Below, piece by piece: positions 33,069 to 42,017 of a stretch of DNA of 64,000 nt. The notes beneath the pieces were generated by a model. That model was not told the origin of the DNA and made no database searches. It saw only the letters and a list, made by a program, of their open reading frames with translations. The stretch spans positions 310,001 to 374,000 of the forward strand of contig NZ_SLXS01000004.1 in the NCBI RefSeq assembly GCF_004340785.1. The letters run 5' to 3'. The first letter of the stretch is position 1. Each line of letters starts with the position of its first letter. This DNA comes from Tumebacillus sp. BK434. GTDB taxonomy: Bacteria > Bacillota > Bacilli > Tumebacillales > Tumebacillaceae. Both the position numbers and the translations under genes were made by a program.

Positions 33069-33509
33069 TTACGCCTCTACAATCTTCACAGACTTCATCT
33101 TATCGCCTTGCGCGATGCCATCGATGAACTCTTCACCGGAGATGATCTGACCAAACACGGTGTGGTTGCCGTCCAGGTGAGCGGTGGTCTTGCGGTCATG
33201 CACGATGAAGAACTGGGAACCGCCGGTGTTGCGGCCAGCGTGAGCCATGGACAGCGCGCCGCGCTGGTGCTGGTGCGGGTTGTCGATTACTTCGCACTTG
33301 ATGGTATAGCCCGGACCGCCGGTGCCGGTGCCTTGCGGGCAGCCGCCTTGAGCGACGAAGCCCGGGATGACGCGGTGGAACTTGAGGCCGTCGTAGAAGC
33401 CTTCGTTCGCCAGCTTTTCAAAGTTGGCTACGGTGCCCGGTGCATGGGTGTCAAACATTTCGAATTCCATGACGCCGCCGCGCTCGAGTTCGATGATTGC
33501 TTTTTTCAT
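33069..33509 (-). CDS. ppiB: Peptidyl-prolyl cis-trans isomerase (cyclophilin)
   Basis: 146 residues, a compact cytoplasmic cyclophilin. Typical motifs are [20 protein letters not shown] with the catalytic Arg (~43-62), [19 protein letters not shown] (~83-101) and [15 protein letters not shown] (~110-124). The chosen ATG is preceded by GAAAGGCAG. The open frame extends further upstream to 33953 but without signals and over a promoter region, so that extension is not used. Confidence 0.93.
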   Translation of the reverse strand: MKKAIIELERGGVMEFEMFDTHAPGTVANFEKLANEGFYDGLKFHRVIPGFVAQGGCPQGTGTGGPGYTIKCEVIDNPHQHQRGALSMAHAGRNTGGSQFFIVHDRKTTAHLDGNHTVFGQIISGEEFIDGIAQGDKMKSVKIVEA

Positions 33510-33711
33510 TATGTAGTCACTGCCTTTCGTTATGTGCTTGCTGCTTACTTCCCCATTATACACGAAAAGGCGCGTTGCCAAAAAGAGGAGCGGTTTTTCG
33601 AGCAGGGGGTCTGTCGAAATAAGTCGAAAGTAGGAGACAGAAACACGGCCCGATCTGCGAACTTTGTACATGTGCACGGGGAGACAGGGAGAAAGCAAGC
33701 AGGAGGAGATC

Positions 33712-34683
33712 ATGAAGAAAATCATCAAAGCATTGCCTTTGCTGGCGCTGGCAGCCATCGCTTTTCTGGCGCTGCCACAGACCTCGGAGGCGGCAAATGG
33801 AAACCCATTCAGTGATATTGACAACTCGTATGCCAAGAATGAAATTCTTTCGATGTACAGCAACCACATCATCCAAGGCTTTACGGACGGCACGTTCCGA
33901 CCGAAACAGCAGGTGACGCGGGCTGAGTTTGCGGCGATGCTGATCAACGCCAAGAAGCTGCCTCTGACAGACCCTTATAAAGGAGTGTTTCGCGACGTCC
34001 CGCGGGGAGAATGGTACACCACCTACGCGGAACTATCCTATCGGCTGGGCGTCACGAGTGGAACGGCCGACGGCGTGTTCCAACCTAATAAACCGTTGAG
34101 CCGGGAAGAGATGATCAAAATGACGGTCAGCGCCCTCGGCAAGGAATCGGAGACGGCGCGCAAGATGAGCTACACCGCCTATTCCCGCGCCGTCGCCGGT
34201 TACAGCGATCGCGGGAGCATCTCGTCCTGGGCGGTGAAAGCGGTGGCTTATGCGACCGACGCCGGGCTGATTCACGGCTCGGGCGGCAAAGTGGAGGCGA
34301 AGCGCTATGCCACGCGCGAGGAAGTGGCGACGTTCCTCTACCATTCGATCGTGCAGCGGCCGAAGCCGGGGAATGTGTTTAACATCTCGTCGCGCGGCGG
34401 GATGGGGCTGAACTACCACACGAAAAAAGCGACAGAAGCAACCGCCTACACGTACTCGGGCAACCCGGCGTACACGGGCATCATGCCGCGCGTCGGCATG
34501 GTCGCCGTCGACCCGGCACAGATTGCGCTCGGCTCGCATCTGTATATTCCAGGCTACGGCTACGGGATCGCAGGCGACACGGGCGGCGCGATTAAGAATC
34601 TGCGAGTCGATCTGTTCCATCCGGATTATTACTCGGCTACCCTGTTTGGACGCAAGGCGATGGATGTCTATATTTTGGACTAG
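33712..34683 (+). CDS. SLH-domain cell-wall protein with C-terminal 3D domain
   Basis: 323 residues. A signal peptide (cut near SEAA, ~28) is followed by three SLH repeats (~32-85, ~90-150, ~155-210; for example [20 protein letters not shown]). The C-terminal ~85 residues form a 3D domain of the MltA/RpfB double-psi barrel kind, with three Asp: [20 protein letters not shown] and VDLFHP. Such domains occur in lytic transglycosylase-like germination and wall-turnover proteins. RBS GCAGGAGGAG is 5 bases before the ATG. Confidence 0.88.
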   Translation: MKKIIKALPLLALAAIAFLALPQTSEAANGNPFSDIDNSYAKNEILSMYSNHIIQGFTDGTFRPKQQVTRAEFAAMLINAKKLPLTDPYKGVFRDVPRGEWYTTYAELSYRLGVTSGTADGVFQPNKPLSREEMIKMTVSALGKESETARKMSYTAYSRAVAGYSDRGSISSWAVKAVAYATDAGLIHGSGGKVEAKRYATREEVATFLYHSIVQRPKPGNVFNISSRGGMGLNYHTKKATEATAYTYSGNPAYTGIMPRVGMVAVDPAQIALGSHLYIPGYGYGIAGDTGGAIKNLRVDLFHPDYYSATLFGRKAMDVYILD

Positions 34684-34813
34684 CCTTAAACTCCACAATT
34701 ACAAAGAGATTACAAATTGTTTACAGAAGATGCGAATTGAGGAAATATTCTCAACGCATCTTTTTTATTGTGCTATATTGGAATTAATTGGTGCTATAGG
34801 GAGTTGATCTCAT

Positions 34814-35893
34814 ATGATCATTCGTTTTGTCAAAGGATGTATGCTCGTCGTCTGCGTGCTTGCAGGCATCTGGCTCGTCAGCAACTTGGGCTATGCGATC
34901 GACGCGGTCGCGCATGACAGGGTGCAGGTCACGCTGATGCCGGGAGCAACAGCGGAAGAGATCGTGGCCCGCTATCCGGGTTTGACGCTGATCCAGAAGG
35001 AGCCGGGCCTGATCGTCGGCTATCCGGAGGCGGAGGAACGGGAGTACAAGCGGCTGTTGAGCATGGACAGGCAGATCGATCTGACGCTGGCCGTGCCGAA
35101 GTTTCCGAGCTTTGATTGGGAACGGTATGGGATGGCCCTCAAGGGCTCCTTGGATACCTACTCGCAAGGCAAACTGGGGGAGATCACGTTCCAGACGGAG
35201 ATCTATCCGCGCAATGAACCGCTGGAGAAGCATCTGGGCGCAATGGTGAAGCGGACGTTTTCGTACTTGATCCCGGCGTTTGTGCTGGCGGTTGCCGGAG
35301 GTCTGTTGATCGTGCTGCTCGCGGTGCTGCTGCCGCGGCTGGGCAAGGTGTTGGATGTGCTAAATCGCTTGCTGCTGTCGCTGCCCGATTTTTTCTTGAT
35401 CGTGATGATCCAGTATGCGGCGGTGATGATCGACAAGAAGGCGGGGAAAACGCTGATCGTGGCCCTGCAATTTCAGGATCGGACGCCGTTTTTGATCCCG
35501 CTGCTCGGCATCGCGATGCTGCCGGGGGCGATCCTGTATGGGACGCTGCGGCTGGCCTTCGCTCGCGAGTGGCAGGAGGCGTATGTGCGGACCGCCTACG
35601 CCAAAGGGTTGACCCGCCCAATGGTCGTCCTGTCGCATCTGTTGCGCAATACGTGGGAGGATCTGCTGGCCGTGCTGCCGCGCATGGTCCTGGTCGCGGT
35701 GACGTCGATGGTGGCGGCAGAAGTGATCACCTGGACGTTTGGCTTAGGCGGCTACGCGTTTGCGCAAGGGGTGGTCTCGGTGTCGTCGCTGCCGGTAACG
35801 TGTGCGATTCTGGCGGTATTTACGCTGGTGACGAACGGTCTGATCGCTTGGGTGCGCCACCGTCGGGCTGTGGCTTTTAAGGAGGGGAAGTAG
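34814..35893 (+). CDS. ABC transporter permease, OppB/DppB type
   Basis: 359 residues. The first helix is followed by an extracytoplasmic loop of ~120 residues and then about five membrane helices, as in OppB-type permeases of peptide/nickel importers. The EAA loop that contacts the ATPase is EWQEAYVRTAYAKGLTRP (~252-269). No ATP-binding subunit or solute-binding protein is encoded nearby. RBS GGGAGTTGA precedes the ATG. Its 3' end is duplicated just downstream (see 35847-35992). Confidence 0.82.
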   Translation: MIIRFVKGCMLVVCVLAGIWLVSNLGYAIDAVAHDRVQVTLMPGATAEEIVARYPGLTLIQKEPGLIVGYPEAEEREYKRLLSMDRQIDLTLAVPKFPSFDWERYGMALKGSLDTYSQGKLGEITFQTEIYPRNEPLEKHLGAMVKRTFSYLIPAFVLAVAGGLLIVLLAVLLPRLGKVLDVLNRLLLSLPDFFLIVMIQYAAVMIDKKAGKTLIVALQFQDRTPFLIPLLGIAMLPGAILYGTLRLAFAREWQEAYVRTAYAKGLTRPMVVLSHLLRNTWEDLLAVLPRMVLVAVTSMVAAEVITWTFGLGGYAFAQGVVSVSSLPVTCAILAVFTLVTNGLIAWVRHRRAVAFKEGK

Positions 35894-35992
35894 CATGGTG
35901 CAGAACGGGATGCGGGTCACTTGGGTGCGCCACCGCCGGGCTTTTGCCCTAAAGGAGGGGAAGTAGCATGACGTTGAAAGGGATGCGGTTTC
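35847..35992. repeat. 73-bp tandem duplication across the permease gene junction
   Basis: Two direct copies with a period of 73 bases (35847-35919 and 35920-35992). Each contains CTTGGGTGCGCCACCG, a segment ending AAGGAGGGGAAGTAGCATG, and GGATGCGG after it. A copy therefore holds the last codons of the first permease, an RBS, a start codon and the first codons of the second permease. The copies have diverged at several positions. Confidence 0.9.
35895..35966 (+). CDS. Micro-ORF (23 codons) created by the tandem duplication
   Basis: ATG at 35895 with a full RBS (AAGGAGGGG) encodes 23 residues: the start mimics the beginning of the downstream permease (MxxxGMR) and the end, WVRHRRAFALKEGK, mimics the last residues of the upstream permease (WVRHRRAVAFKEGK). 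It stops one base before the ATG of the second permease (TAG-C-ATG), so it could couple translation. A separate function is unlikely. Confidence 0.55.
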   Translation: MVQNGMRVTWVRHRRAFALKEGK

Positions 35993-37443
35993 AATATGGA
36001 TTGGCTTGGACGCTGCTGCTTCTGCTCGTGGTGGTGACGCTGTTTGGCAGCTATCTGATGCCGAGCGCGATCGGGGAAAGCGACAAGATTCAACTGGCGG
36101 AACAGGTGATCGACGGCAAAAAGCAGCTGGTCGCGCCTCCGTTCGCCCCGAGCGGTGAACACTGGTTGGGGACGGATCATCGCGGGTATGACATGCTGAG
36201 CCTGCTGTTGAACGGTGCGAAATATTCGATCGGATTCGGCTTGCTGGTGACGGCGGCGCGCTTTTTGCTCGCGGTGCCGCTCGGACTGTACAGCGGAGCG
36301 ACGGGCCGGCTGCGCGGCGTGGTGCGGGTGCTGCAGATCGTGACGACTTCGGTGCCGGCGGTGTTGATCTTGTTCACGGCGCTGTATCAGCTGGCCGGGA
36401 TGCTGTACATCAACATGGGTCTGTTGCCGAACGACCCGCGCGTGCAGTTTTTTGAACTCGCGGTGTTCATCATGCTGGTCGGGGCGGGCGTGTTTCCGCT
36501 GGCCGATCAGTTTGCTGACCGGGCGAAATTTTTCAGCGACAAGGAATTTATCAGCGCTTCCCGCACGCTGGGGGCGTCGACGAGCCGGATCGTCTGGCGG
36601 CATCTGGTGCCGCATCTGCGGCCGGAGTTGCTGTACGGGTTCGTGACGGAACTGGTACAGGTGATGTTTTTGATCGGGCAGTTGGCGGTGCTCAGCGTGT
36701 TTGTCGGCGGAAGCGAACCGTTTCATCTGGGCGAGAAGACGCATATCGACTTCATCTTGTTGTCGACGACCGGTGAATGGGGTGCGCTGATCGCATATGG
36801 CATCAAGTATATTAACAGCTATCAATGGCTGGTGGCAGCACCTTGTGCGTTTCTGGCCGTATCGGTGCTGATCCTTTCGTTTTTTGCACACACGTTGCAG
36901 CAGCGGCTGGAGCACCCGGGTTTCTATCGTCAACAAAAGAAGGTGTGGCGGAACAAACGGGCGGTCGCAGCGGCCGGTGTTGTGGTCGCAGGCTGTCTGG
37001 TGCTGGTACTGCTGGCACCGAACAAAGCGCCGGAAGCGGCGGCTGCGAACGGCGAATTTGGCGCAAGCGCGGTCGATCAGGTGATCACCGGGGCGAACAA
37101 GCAGAGCTTGGCCAGCACGCCGGTCAAAGCGGGCGAGTTTATGAAGTATTTGGAGCAGAATCGATGGGACTATGCACAAGCGGCGTTCTTCGCGACTCCT
37201 TCGAACAAGCCGCCTCAGCCGTTTGATCGCTGGGTGGAGGCGCTGGCTTCCGGGAAGTACAAGTTTCTGAAAGCGGAGCGGATGTTCAAACGGGCGAACG
37301 GACAGGTCGGCTATGAGGTCGAACTGCAGGTTCAGAATCCGGAGGGCCAAGTGGAGATCTGGGTGCTGGAGATGCTCGGGAGCGAGCGGATTCAGTCGGG
37401 CAAAGGAGGTCCTGGTGAATCGGTGCCGATCGTGCTTCGATAA
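35968..37443 (+). CDS. ABC transporter permease, OppC type, with extra C-terminal extracytoplasmic domain
   Basis: 491 residues. The first ~300 residues match OppC/DppC permeases: an N-terminal helix, the loop HWLGTDHRGYDMLSLLLNGA, and the EAA loop EFISASRTLGASTSRIVWRH (~191-210). After a further helix (AVAAAGVVVAGCLVLVLLAP, ~331-350) comes a ~140-residue tail absent from standard OppC, which looks like an NTF2/DUF4878-type small beta-alpha domain (WDYAQAAFFATPSNKPPQPF, YKFLKAERMFKRANGQVGYE). Pairs with the OppB-type gene upstream. Confidence 0.8.
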   Translation: MTLKGMRFQYGLAWTLLLLLVVVTLFGSYLMPSAIGESDKIQLAEQVIDGKKQLVAPPFAPSGEHWLGTDHRGYDMLSLLLNGAKYSIGFGLLVTAARFLLAVPLGLYSGATGRLRGVVRVLQIVTTSVPAVLILFTALYQLAGMLYINMGLLPNDPRVQFFELAVFIMLVGAGVFPLADQFADRAKFFSDKEFISASRTLGASTSRIVWRHLVPHLRPELLYGFVTELVQVMFLIGQLAVLSVFVGGSEPFHLGEKTHIDFILLSTTGEWGALIAYGIKYINSYQWLVAAPCAFLAVSVLILSFFAHTLQQRLEHPGFYRQQKKVWRNKRAVAAAGVVVAGCLVLVLLAPNKAPEAAAANGEFGASAVDQVITGANKQSLASTPVKAGEFMKYLEQNRWDYAQAAFFATPSNKPPQPFDRWVEALASGKYKFLKAERMFKRANGQVGYEVELQVQNPEGQVEIWVLEMLGSERIQSGKGGPGESVPIVLR

Positions 37444-37453
37444 GAAGACAGAA

Positions 37454-37482
37454 GAAAAAGCAGCCTGCGGGCTGCTTTTTTA
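37454..37482. terminator. Bidirectional terminator after the permease pair
   Basis: AAAAGCAGCC pairs with GGCTGCTTTT around TGCG, with T and A runs on both sides. Confidence 0.9.
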
Positions 37483-38433
37483 GTCGCCGAGATGCTGCTG
37501 GAAAAAGGACACGACGCGGTCCATATAGGTCACCGGGTCGAGCTCCCAAGTGCCGACGTGTTTGGCCGGTTCGACCGACCAGAGTTCGGGCTGGTTGGGA
37601 GCCAGCGCGGTGATCAGCTTGTCGGAATGGGCGCGGTCGATCGCGTCGTCTTTGCCGCCGTGGATGAAGAGGATCGGGCGGGTGGTCAGCAGCTGGGCCG
37701 CTTTCAGCGGGGAGACTTCGGACGGGTCGTGGCCGATCAGCCACGGCAGTTCCCAGAGGATCAGGCTGGTGAACGGGAAGTCGGGCAGGTGCGACCAGTG
37801 CGGCATGTTTTCTTTGAGGTACGGGCGCAGGTCGGAGAATGGGCTGTCGGCGATCAGCGCTTTGACATCGGGCAGGTCGGCCGCGGCGAGCAGGGCGGTC
37901 GAGGCACCCATCGAGAAGCCGAGCAAGCCAATGCCGTTGGTGCCGTAGCCTTGTTCCTGCGCATAGTGGACGGCGGCGATCAGGTCTTCTTTTTCATTCA
38001 AGCCGACGGTGGTCAGGTCGCCGCCGGAAAGTCCGTGGTTGCGGAAGTCGAACATCAGCACGGAGAATCCGTTTTCGGTCAGGGCTTTGGCGGTCGGCAG
38101 CGACGGTTTGTCGGCAACGCGGTTGCCAGAGTAGCCGTGGGCGAAGACGATCAGGCGGTCGGTCTGACCGTTCGCAGCGGGCAGGAACCAGCCTTTGAGC
38201 GGGGTGCCATCGGCGGAGGTGAACTCGATGTCTCCGTAGGTCACGCCGATGTCTTGCGGCGTCACTTCGATCGGACGGCGGTCGGGATGCGTCAGGCTCC
38301 AGGTGACATAGCCGGAGAGCAGAGGCAGCAAAAGGAATAAAATAAGGACGATGGTCAAACTCACGCGCAGCCAGTTCCGTTTGCGGCGGACGCGATAGGC
38401 GGGCGGAATGGTGCTCAGCAAGGGCATGCTCAT
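37480..38433 (-). CDS. Membrane-anchored alpha/beta hydrolase
   Basis: 317 residues. One N-terminal membrane helix (VSLTIVLILFLLLPLLSGYV, ~26-45) is followed by an alpha/beta-hydrolase domain with oxyanion segment FAHGYSGNR (~98), nucleophile elbow GFSMGAS (~174), Asp in HGGKDDAID (~265) and His in AKHVGTWE (~290). It resembles the YqkD/FrsA-like serine hydrolases of Bacilli facing outside the membrane. The substrate is not known. Confidence 0.87.
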   Translation of the reverse strand: MSMPLLSTIPPAYRVRRKRNWLRVSLTIVLILFLLLPLLSGYVTWSLTHPDRRPIEVTPQDIGVTYGDIEFTSADGTPLKGWFLPAANGQTDRLIVFAHGYSGNRVADKPSLPTAKALTENGFSVLMFDFRNHGLSGGDLTTVGLNEKEDLIAAVHYAQEQGYGTNGIGLLGFSMGASTALLAAADLPDVKALIADSPFSDLRPYLKENMPHWSHLPDFPFTSLILWELPWLIGHDPSEVSPLKAAQLLTTRPILFIHGGKDDAIDRAHSDKLITALAPNQPELWSVEPAKHVGTWELDPVTYMDRVVSFFQQHLGD

Positions 38434-38554
38434 CTTTTCAACTTCTTTCTGTTAGAATCGTGTATCTACTTCGCTCAGAGTGGCAGAATCCCTTTTTTAC
38501 TGGTAAACTGGAAGGTGTTAGGCTTGAAACCAGAGAGAAATGAGGTCCGATACC

Positions 38555-38860
38555 ATGGCAGATACGGTGAAAGTCACCATTCACTTGGAAGAAACGAATG
38601 AAACGGTAACGATGGAAGTTGCGAAAGGCGCGAACCTGCTGGAAGAGTGCAAGAAGCGCCACATCGAGATGGAATGGGGCTGCATGAACGCAGAATGCGG
38701 TCAATGCTCCGTGAAGATCCTGAAAGGCGAAGAGCACCTCAACGACCCGACCGAGGAAGAGATCGACTTCCTGCTGTTCCGCATCGATGACGGCCATCGT
38801 CTGGGCTGCCAAGTAGAGTGCAACGGCGATCTGGAAGTGGATCACCCGGCACGCGACTAA
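38555..38860 (+). CDS. 2Fe-2S ferredoxin
   Basis: 101 residues with the plant-type cluster pattern CMNAECGQC (C-x4-C-x2-C, ~48-56) and a fourth cysteine in HRLGCQVE (~88). The N-terminal strands and NLLEECKKRHIEMEWGC are typical. It transfers electrons between unspecified partners. The ATG at 38555 is preferred to 38540 because GAGGTCCGA lies just upstream of it. Confidence 0.88.
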   Translation: MADTVKVTIHLEETNETVTMEVAKGANLLEECKKRHIEMEWGCMNAECGQCSVKILKGEEHLNDPTEEEIDFLLFRIDDGHRLGCQVECNGDLEVDHPARD

Positions 38861-38881
38861 TACATACAGGTTGAGGAGGAG

Positions 38882-38908
38882 AACCGCACCGGCACCGGGG
38901 CGGTTTTT
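38882..38908 (+). terminator. Terminator after the ferredoxin gene
   Basis: AACCGC pairs with GCGGTT over a GC-rich loop, followed by five T. Confidence 0.7.
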
Positions 38909-38932
38909 CTGTGAGAAAGGGAGGACTGGGAG

Positions 38933-39349
38933 ATGCTGTATCGGTATCAGAACAAGATGGGCTGGCTGCTTTTGGTGTTGACGCTGCCGGTGCTGTACAT
39001 GATCTTCGCACAGCAGACGATTCAGGAAGCGGTCGTGTTGGCGCTGCTCTATGTGCTGCTGCTCGGGCTTTTGTTTATGCGGCATTTTGTGCTGAAGGGG
39101 GTGCGCGTTGCCGAGGAGGGACTGGTCGTGGAGCGCAGACTGTTGCCTTCGAAGGTGTACCCGTGGCAGGGGATGACGGTGGTGTATCACCCGAAGGAGC
39201 GGCGTTTGGCAGAAGGCCTGGAGATCCAGCAAGGGGACGAGCGAGGGCAGTTTCTCGCGCTGACCCATGTGGCCGATACGGATCAATTGCGCGCGGAGCT
39301 GGAAGAGCGGCTCGGGAGCCGGTACCGCCATGGCAAAAGTGACGTGTGA
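38933..39349 (+). CDS. Small membrane protein with cytoplasmic PH-like tail
   Basis: 138 residues with two membrane helices at the start (WLLLVLTLPVLYMIFA; AVVLALLYVLLLGLLFM) and a hydrophilic C-terminal part (VRVAEEGLVVERRLLPSKVY, then YPWQGM) that resembles bacterial PH-like domains. RBS GGGAGGACTGGGAG is present. It overlaps the next gene by 20 bases. Function unknown. Confidence 0.7.
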   Translation: MLYRYQNKMGWLLLVLTLPVLYMIFAQQTIQEAVVLALLYVLLLGLLFMRHFVLKGVRVAEEGLVVERRLLPSKVYPWQGMTVVYHPKERRLAEGLEIQQGDERGQFLALTHVADTDQLRAELEERLGSRYRHGKSDV

Positions 39350-39794
39350 GGTGGAGATCAACGCTCCTGTGGAAGCGGTGTGGCGGGTGATGCAGGACCC
39401 GACACGGCGCGGGGAGTGGGATTTTCGGATCACGGGCGGACGGTTCACCAAGGACGGCTTGCCGACGAAAGGCGCGCAGTTTGTGACGGCCGGGCGGCTG
39501 GTGCTGCCCTACTCGTTTGAGATGGAGTATCTGGCGGTGACCCCGTGCCGGCAGACGGTGGTCAAACTGATCAAGGCGCATGGTGTGCCGGTGGCAGCCG
39601 GGGCCGGGTCGTGGACGTATTTGCGCGATGGTGAAGGCACGGTGGTGCGGACGGCGTTTCGGTTTGAGCTGAAGCAGCCGTGGCGCTTTTTGTTCGATCC
39701 GTGGCTGATGCAGCCGGTGATGCTGCTGGTCACGAAGTGGTCGCTGTGGAAATTGAAGAGATTGATGGAGTCGAAAAAAGTCCCTTTGGCGTAG
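39330..39794 (+). CDS. SRPBCC (START-like) family protein
   Basis: 154 residues. The start KVTCEVEINAPVEAVWRVM, then DPTRRGEWDFRI, is the classic beginning of a polyketide-cyclase/SRPBCC ligand-binding fold, and the long C-terminal helix with MLLVTKWSLWKLKRLME completes it. Such proteins bind hydrophobic ligands. It overlaps the preceding membrane-protein gene, so the two are probably co-translated. The ligand is unknown. Confidence 0.78.
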   Translation: MAKVTCEVEINAPVEAVWRVMQDPTRRGEWDFRITGGRFTKDGLPTKGAQFVTAGRLVLPYSFEMEYLAVTPCRQTVVKLIKAHGVPVAAGAGSWTYLRDGEGTVVRTAFRFELKQPWRFLFDPWLMQPVMLLVTKWSLWKLKRLMESKKVPLA

Positions 39795-39812
39795 ACGTCG
39801 CGGGGCTTTTTG
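39777..39812 (+). terminator. Terminator after the SRPBCC gene
   Basis: AAAAGTCCC (39777 onward) pairs with GGGGCTTTTT ending near 39811; the stop codon is in the loop. Confidence 0.7.
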
Positions 39813-39874
39813 TCGTTTGCAGGGGGGGAAGTACGCGGGCGCTCTTTTTTTCATAGACTGCCAGAAAGGGGGCG

Positions 39875-41065
39875 ATGAATGTGAAGAAGGACGAAAAAGG
39901 GTTTTCGACGCGAAGCATTCACCCGGACGGTGTGGAGAAGGATGTGTATGGTGCGCTGGTGCCGCCGCTCTATCTGAGCTCGACGTTCGTGTTTCCGTCG
40001 GCGGAGGCGGGCGGGGCGCGTTTTGCCGGGGAGGAGCCGGGGATGATCTATTCGCGGATCGCCAATCCGACGGTGCAGGCGCTGGAGACTGCGGTGGCCG
40101 GGCTTGAGGGCGGGGAGGCGGGGCTTGCCTTCGGGTCGGGGATGGGGGCGATTTCGGCGGTGCTCCTCGCGCTGGTGGAGTCGGGGGATCATGTGCTCTG
40201 TTCGGATGGGCTGTACGGGTGTACGTATGGCTTTTTGTCGCTGCTGAAGCGGAAGTTCAAGGTGGATTTCTCGCTGGCAGACTTGGCGGATGAAGAGGCG
40301 GTGCGCCGGGCGATGCGTCCGGAGACGAAGGTGGTGTATGTGGAGACGCCGATCAATCCGACGATGAAGCTGGTCGACTTGGAGATGGTGGCGCGGGTGG
40401 CGCATGAGCAGGGGGCGCAGGTGGTGGTGGACAATACGTTTCTGACGCCGTACTTGCAGCGTCCGCTGGCGCACGGGTGTGATGTGGTGGTGCATTCGGC
40501 GACGAAGTATCTGGGCGGTCACGGGGATCTGATCGCCGGGGTCGCGGTGGGGCGGAAGGCATTTTTGGATGAGGTGCGAATGTCGACGCTGAAGGACATC
40601 GGGGCGGTACTGTCGCCGATGGATGCCTGGCTGATCTTGCGGGGGCTGAAAACGCTGCCTTTGCGGATGGAGCGGCATTGTGAGAATGCACAGCAGGTGG
40701 CGGCGTTTTTGCAAGGGCATCCGAAGGTGAAGCGGGTGAGGTTCCCCGGGCTGGACGATTTCCCGCAGCAGGAGCTGGCGGCGAAGCAGATGACGGGGCC
40801 GGGCGGGATGATCTCGTTTGAAGTGGAGTCGCTGGAGGCGGGGCGAACGGTGATGGACCATGTTCAAGTAGCAAAGTTGGCGGTCAGTCTCGGCGAGACG
40901 ACGACGCTGATCCAGCACCCGGCGACGATGACCCACTCGGTGATCCCGGCCGAGGTCAGACAGCAGGAGATGGGGATCGCCGATGGGCTGATCCGCTTGT
41001 CGGTGGGGCTCGAGGATGTCGCGGATGTGATTCGTGATTTGGAGCAGGCGCTTGAGAAGATTTAG
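39875..41065 (+). CDS. PLP-dependent Cys/Met metabolism enzyme, methionine gamma-lyase-like
   Basis: 396 residues. PLP lysine is in HSATKYLGGHGDL (~210); the phosphate-binding SGMGAIS (~88) and the active-site tyrosine YSRIANPT (~56) are present. The cysteine in LYGCTYGFL (~115) is the residue typical of methionine gamma-lyases, which cleave methionine to methanethiol, 2-oxobutyrate and ammonia. Cystathionine gamma-lyase or synthase activity is the alternative. RBS GAAAGGGGG is 6 bases upstream. Confidence 0.87.
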   Translation: MNVKKDEKGFSTRSIHPDGVEKDVYGALVPPLYLSSTFVFPSAEAGGARFAGEEPGMIYSRIANPTVQALETAVAGLEGGEAGLAFGSGMGAISAVLLALVESGDHVLCSDGLYGCTYGFLSLLKRKFKVDFSLADLADEEAVRRAMRPETKVVYVETPINPTMKLVDLEMVARVAHEQGAQVVVDNTFLTPYLQRPLAHGCDVVVHSATKYLGGHGDLIAGVAVGRKAFLDEVRMSTLKDIGAVLSPMDAWLILRGLKTLPLRMERHCENAQQVAAFLQGHPKVKRVRFPGLDDFPQQELAAKQMTGPGGMISFEVESLEAGRTVMDHVQVAKLAVSLGETTTLIQHPATMTHSVIPAEVRQQEMGIADGLIRLSVGLEDVADVIRDLEQALEKI

Positions 41066-41129
41066 GGCTGGTGCTGGAGCGACTGAAGGAGGACGCTTGT
41101 TTGGATCGGATGGATCTTCTTAGGTAAGG

Positions 41130-41158
41130 AAAGCCGGTGCTGAGAGCGCTGGCTTTTT
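41130..41158 (+). terminator. Terminator after the methionine gamma-lyase-like gene
   Basis: AAAGCCGGTGCT pairs (with G-T pairs) with AGCGCTGGCTTT and is followed by T residues. The stretch to 41241 holds no other gene. Confidence 0.75.
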
Positions 41159-41241
41159 GATTTTGGGATGCGACTTGGATTTGACAAGCTTGTGGAGTTT
41201 GATTACCATATAAAGGCTAATTGAAAGGGGGATGTGCTGAG

Positions 41242-41793
41242 ATGGTGACTTTGCGACCTGTGGAATTGCGGGATGTGGATGCGCTGTATGGGTTTCGGAT
41301 GGATGAGGAAGTGATGTTCTGGGCGTCTGGCGGGTTCGGGGTGGCGATGCATGCGCGCGTGGAGATCGAGGAGATGGTGAAGTCGCAGAAGGCTTCGGGG
41401 TCGTCGCGCGTGTTTGTGATCGAGGCGGAAAAGGACGGGAAGCAGGTCGTCATTGGGCAGATCTCGTTTCGGGACTTTAACCGCATCAACCGCAATGTGA
41501 CGATCGGGATGTTTATCGGCGATCGCGCCTTTTGGGGCAAGGGCTACGGAACGGACGCGCTGGAACAGTTTATCCGCATGCTGTTCACCCGCTACGGGGC
41601 GCACCGGATCTCGATGGACACGTTTGCCGACAACAAACGCGCCATTCGCTGCTATGAAAAATGCGGCTTTGCGGTGGAAGGCGTGCGCCGGGACGCGATG
41701 TGGACGATGAACGGACACCGCGATCAGGTGATGATGGGCTTGCTGAGCGCGGATTGGCTGAAAAAGCAAGGGGATATGCCATATTATTTGTAA
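41242..41793 (+). CDS. GNAT-family acetyltransferase, RimJ/RimL type
   Basis: 183 residues with VTLRPVELRDVDALYGFR at the start, the acetyl-CoA loop GMFIGDRAFWGKGYGTDAL (~93-111) and the RimL-type end NKRAIRCYEKCGFAVEGVRR. Members acetylate ribosomal proteins, polyamines or small molecules; the acceptor is unknown. The ATG at 41242 is preferred, with GAAAGGGGG upstream. Confidence 0.87.
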   Translation: MVTLRPVELRDVDALYGFRMDEEVMFWASGGFGVAMHARVEIEEMVKSQKASGSSRVFVIEAEKDGKQVVIGQISFRDFNRINRNVTIGMFIGDRAFWGKGYGTDALEQFIRMLFTRYGAHRISMDTFADNKRAIRCYEKCGFAVEGVRRDAMWTMNGHRDQVMMGLLSADWLKKQGDMPYYL

Positions 41794-41802
41794 GCGAAAC
41801 GG

Positions 41803-41976
41803 ATGACGACAGGTGTGCTGATCGGGGCGTTGTACAACCAGATCTACTGGCTGCTCGGCGTGCTGATCATCGGCAGTATCGGCATCGGGCTGATGCTGCC
41901 CTGCCTGGACGTTGCTGGCAATCAAGCCGAAAGCGAATTCGCCGCTCGGTCTGATGTCGGACGGTCGCAAAAATAA
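41803..41976 (+). pseudogene. Fragment of an MFS drug-transporter gene
   Basis: A 57-codon open frame without an RBS reads YNQIYWLLGVLIIGSIGIGL then MLPCLDV. The GIGLMLPCLD motif is typical of a helix in major-facilitator drug exporters, but the sequence breaks off into unrelated residues. It is probably a remnant of a deleted transporter gene. Confidence 0.45.
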
Positions 41977-42017
41977 AATAATGCTACAGCGCAAGGTGCG
42001 CAGTTGAGAAACAGAAG

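Noticed and set aside
33510-33953. An N-terminal extension of the cyclophilin
   Set aside because: The upstream part lacks an RBS, is not similar to any cyclophilin extension and overlaps the promoter region and start of the divergent SLH-3D gene.
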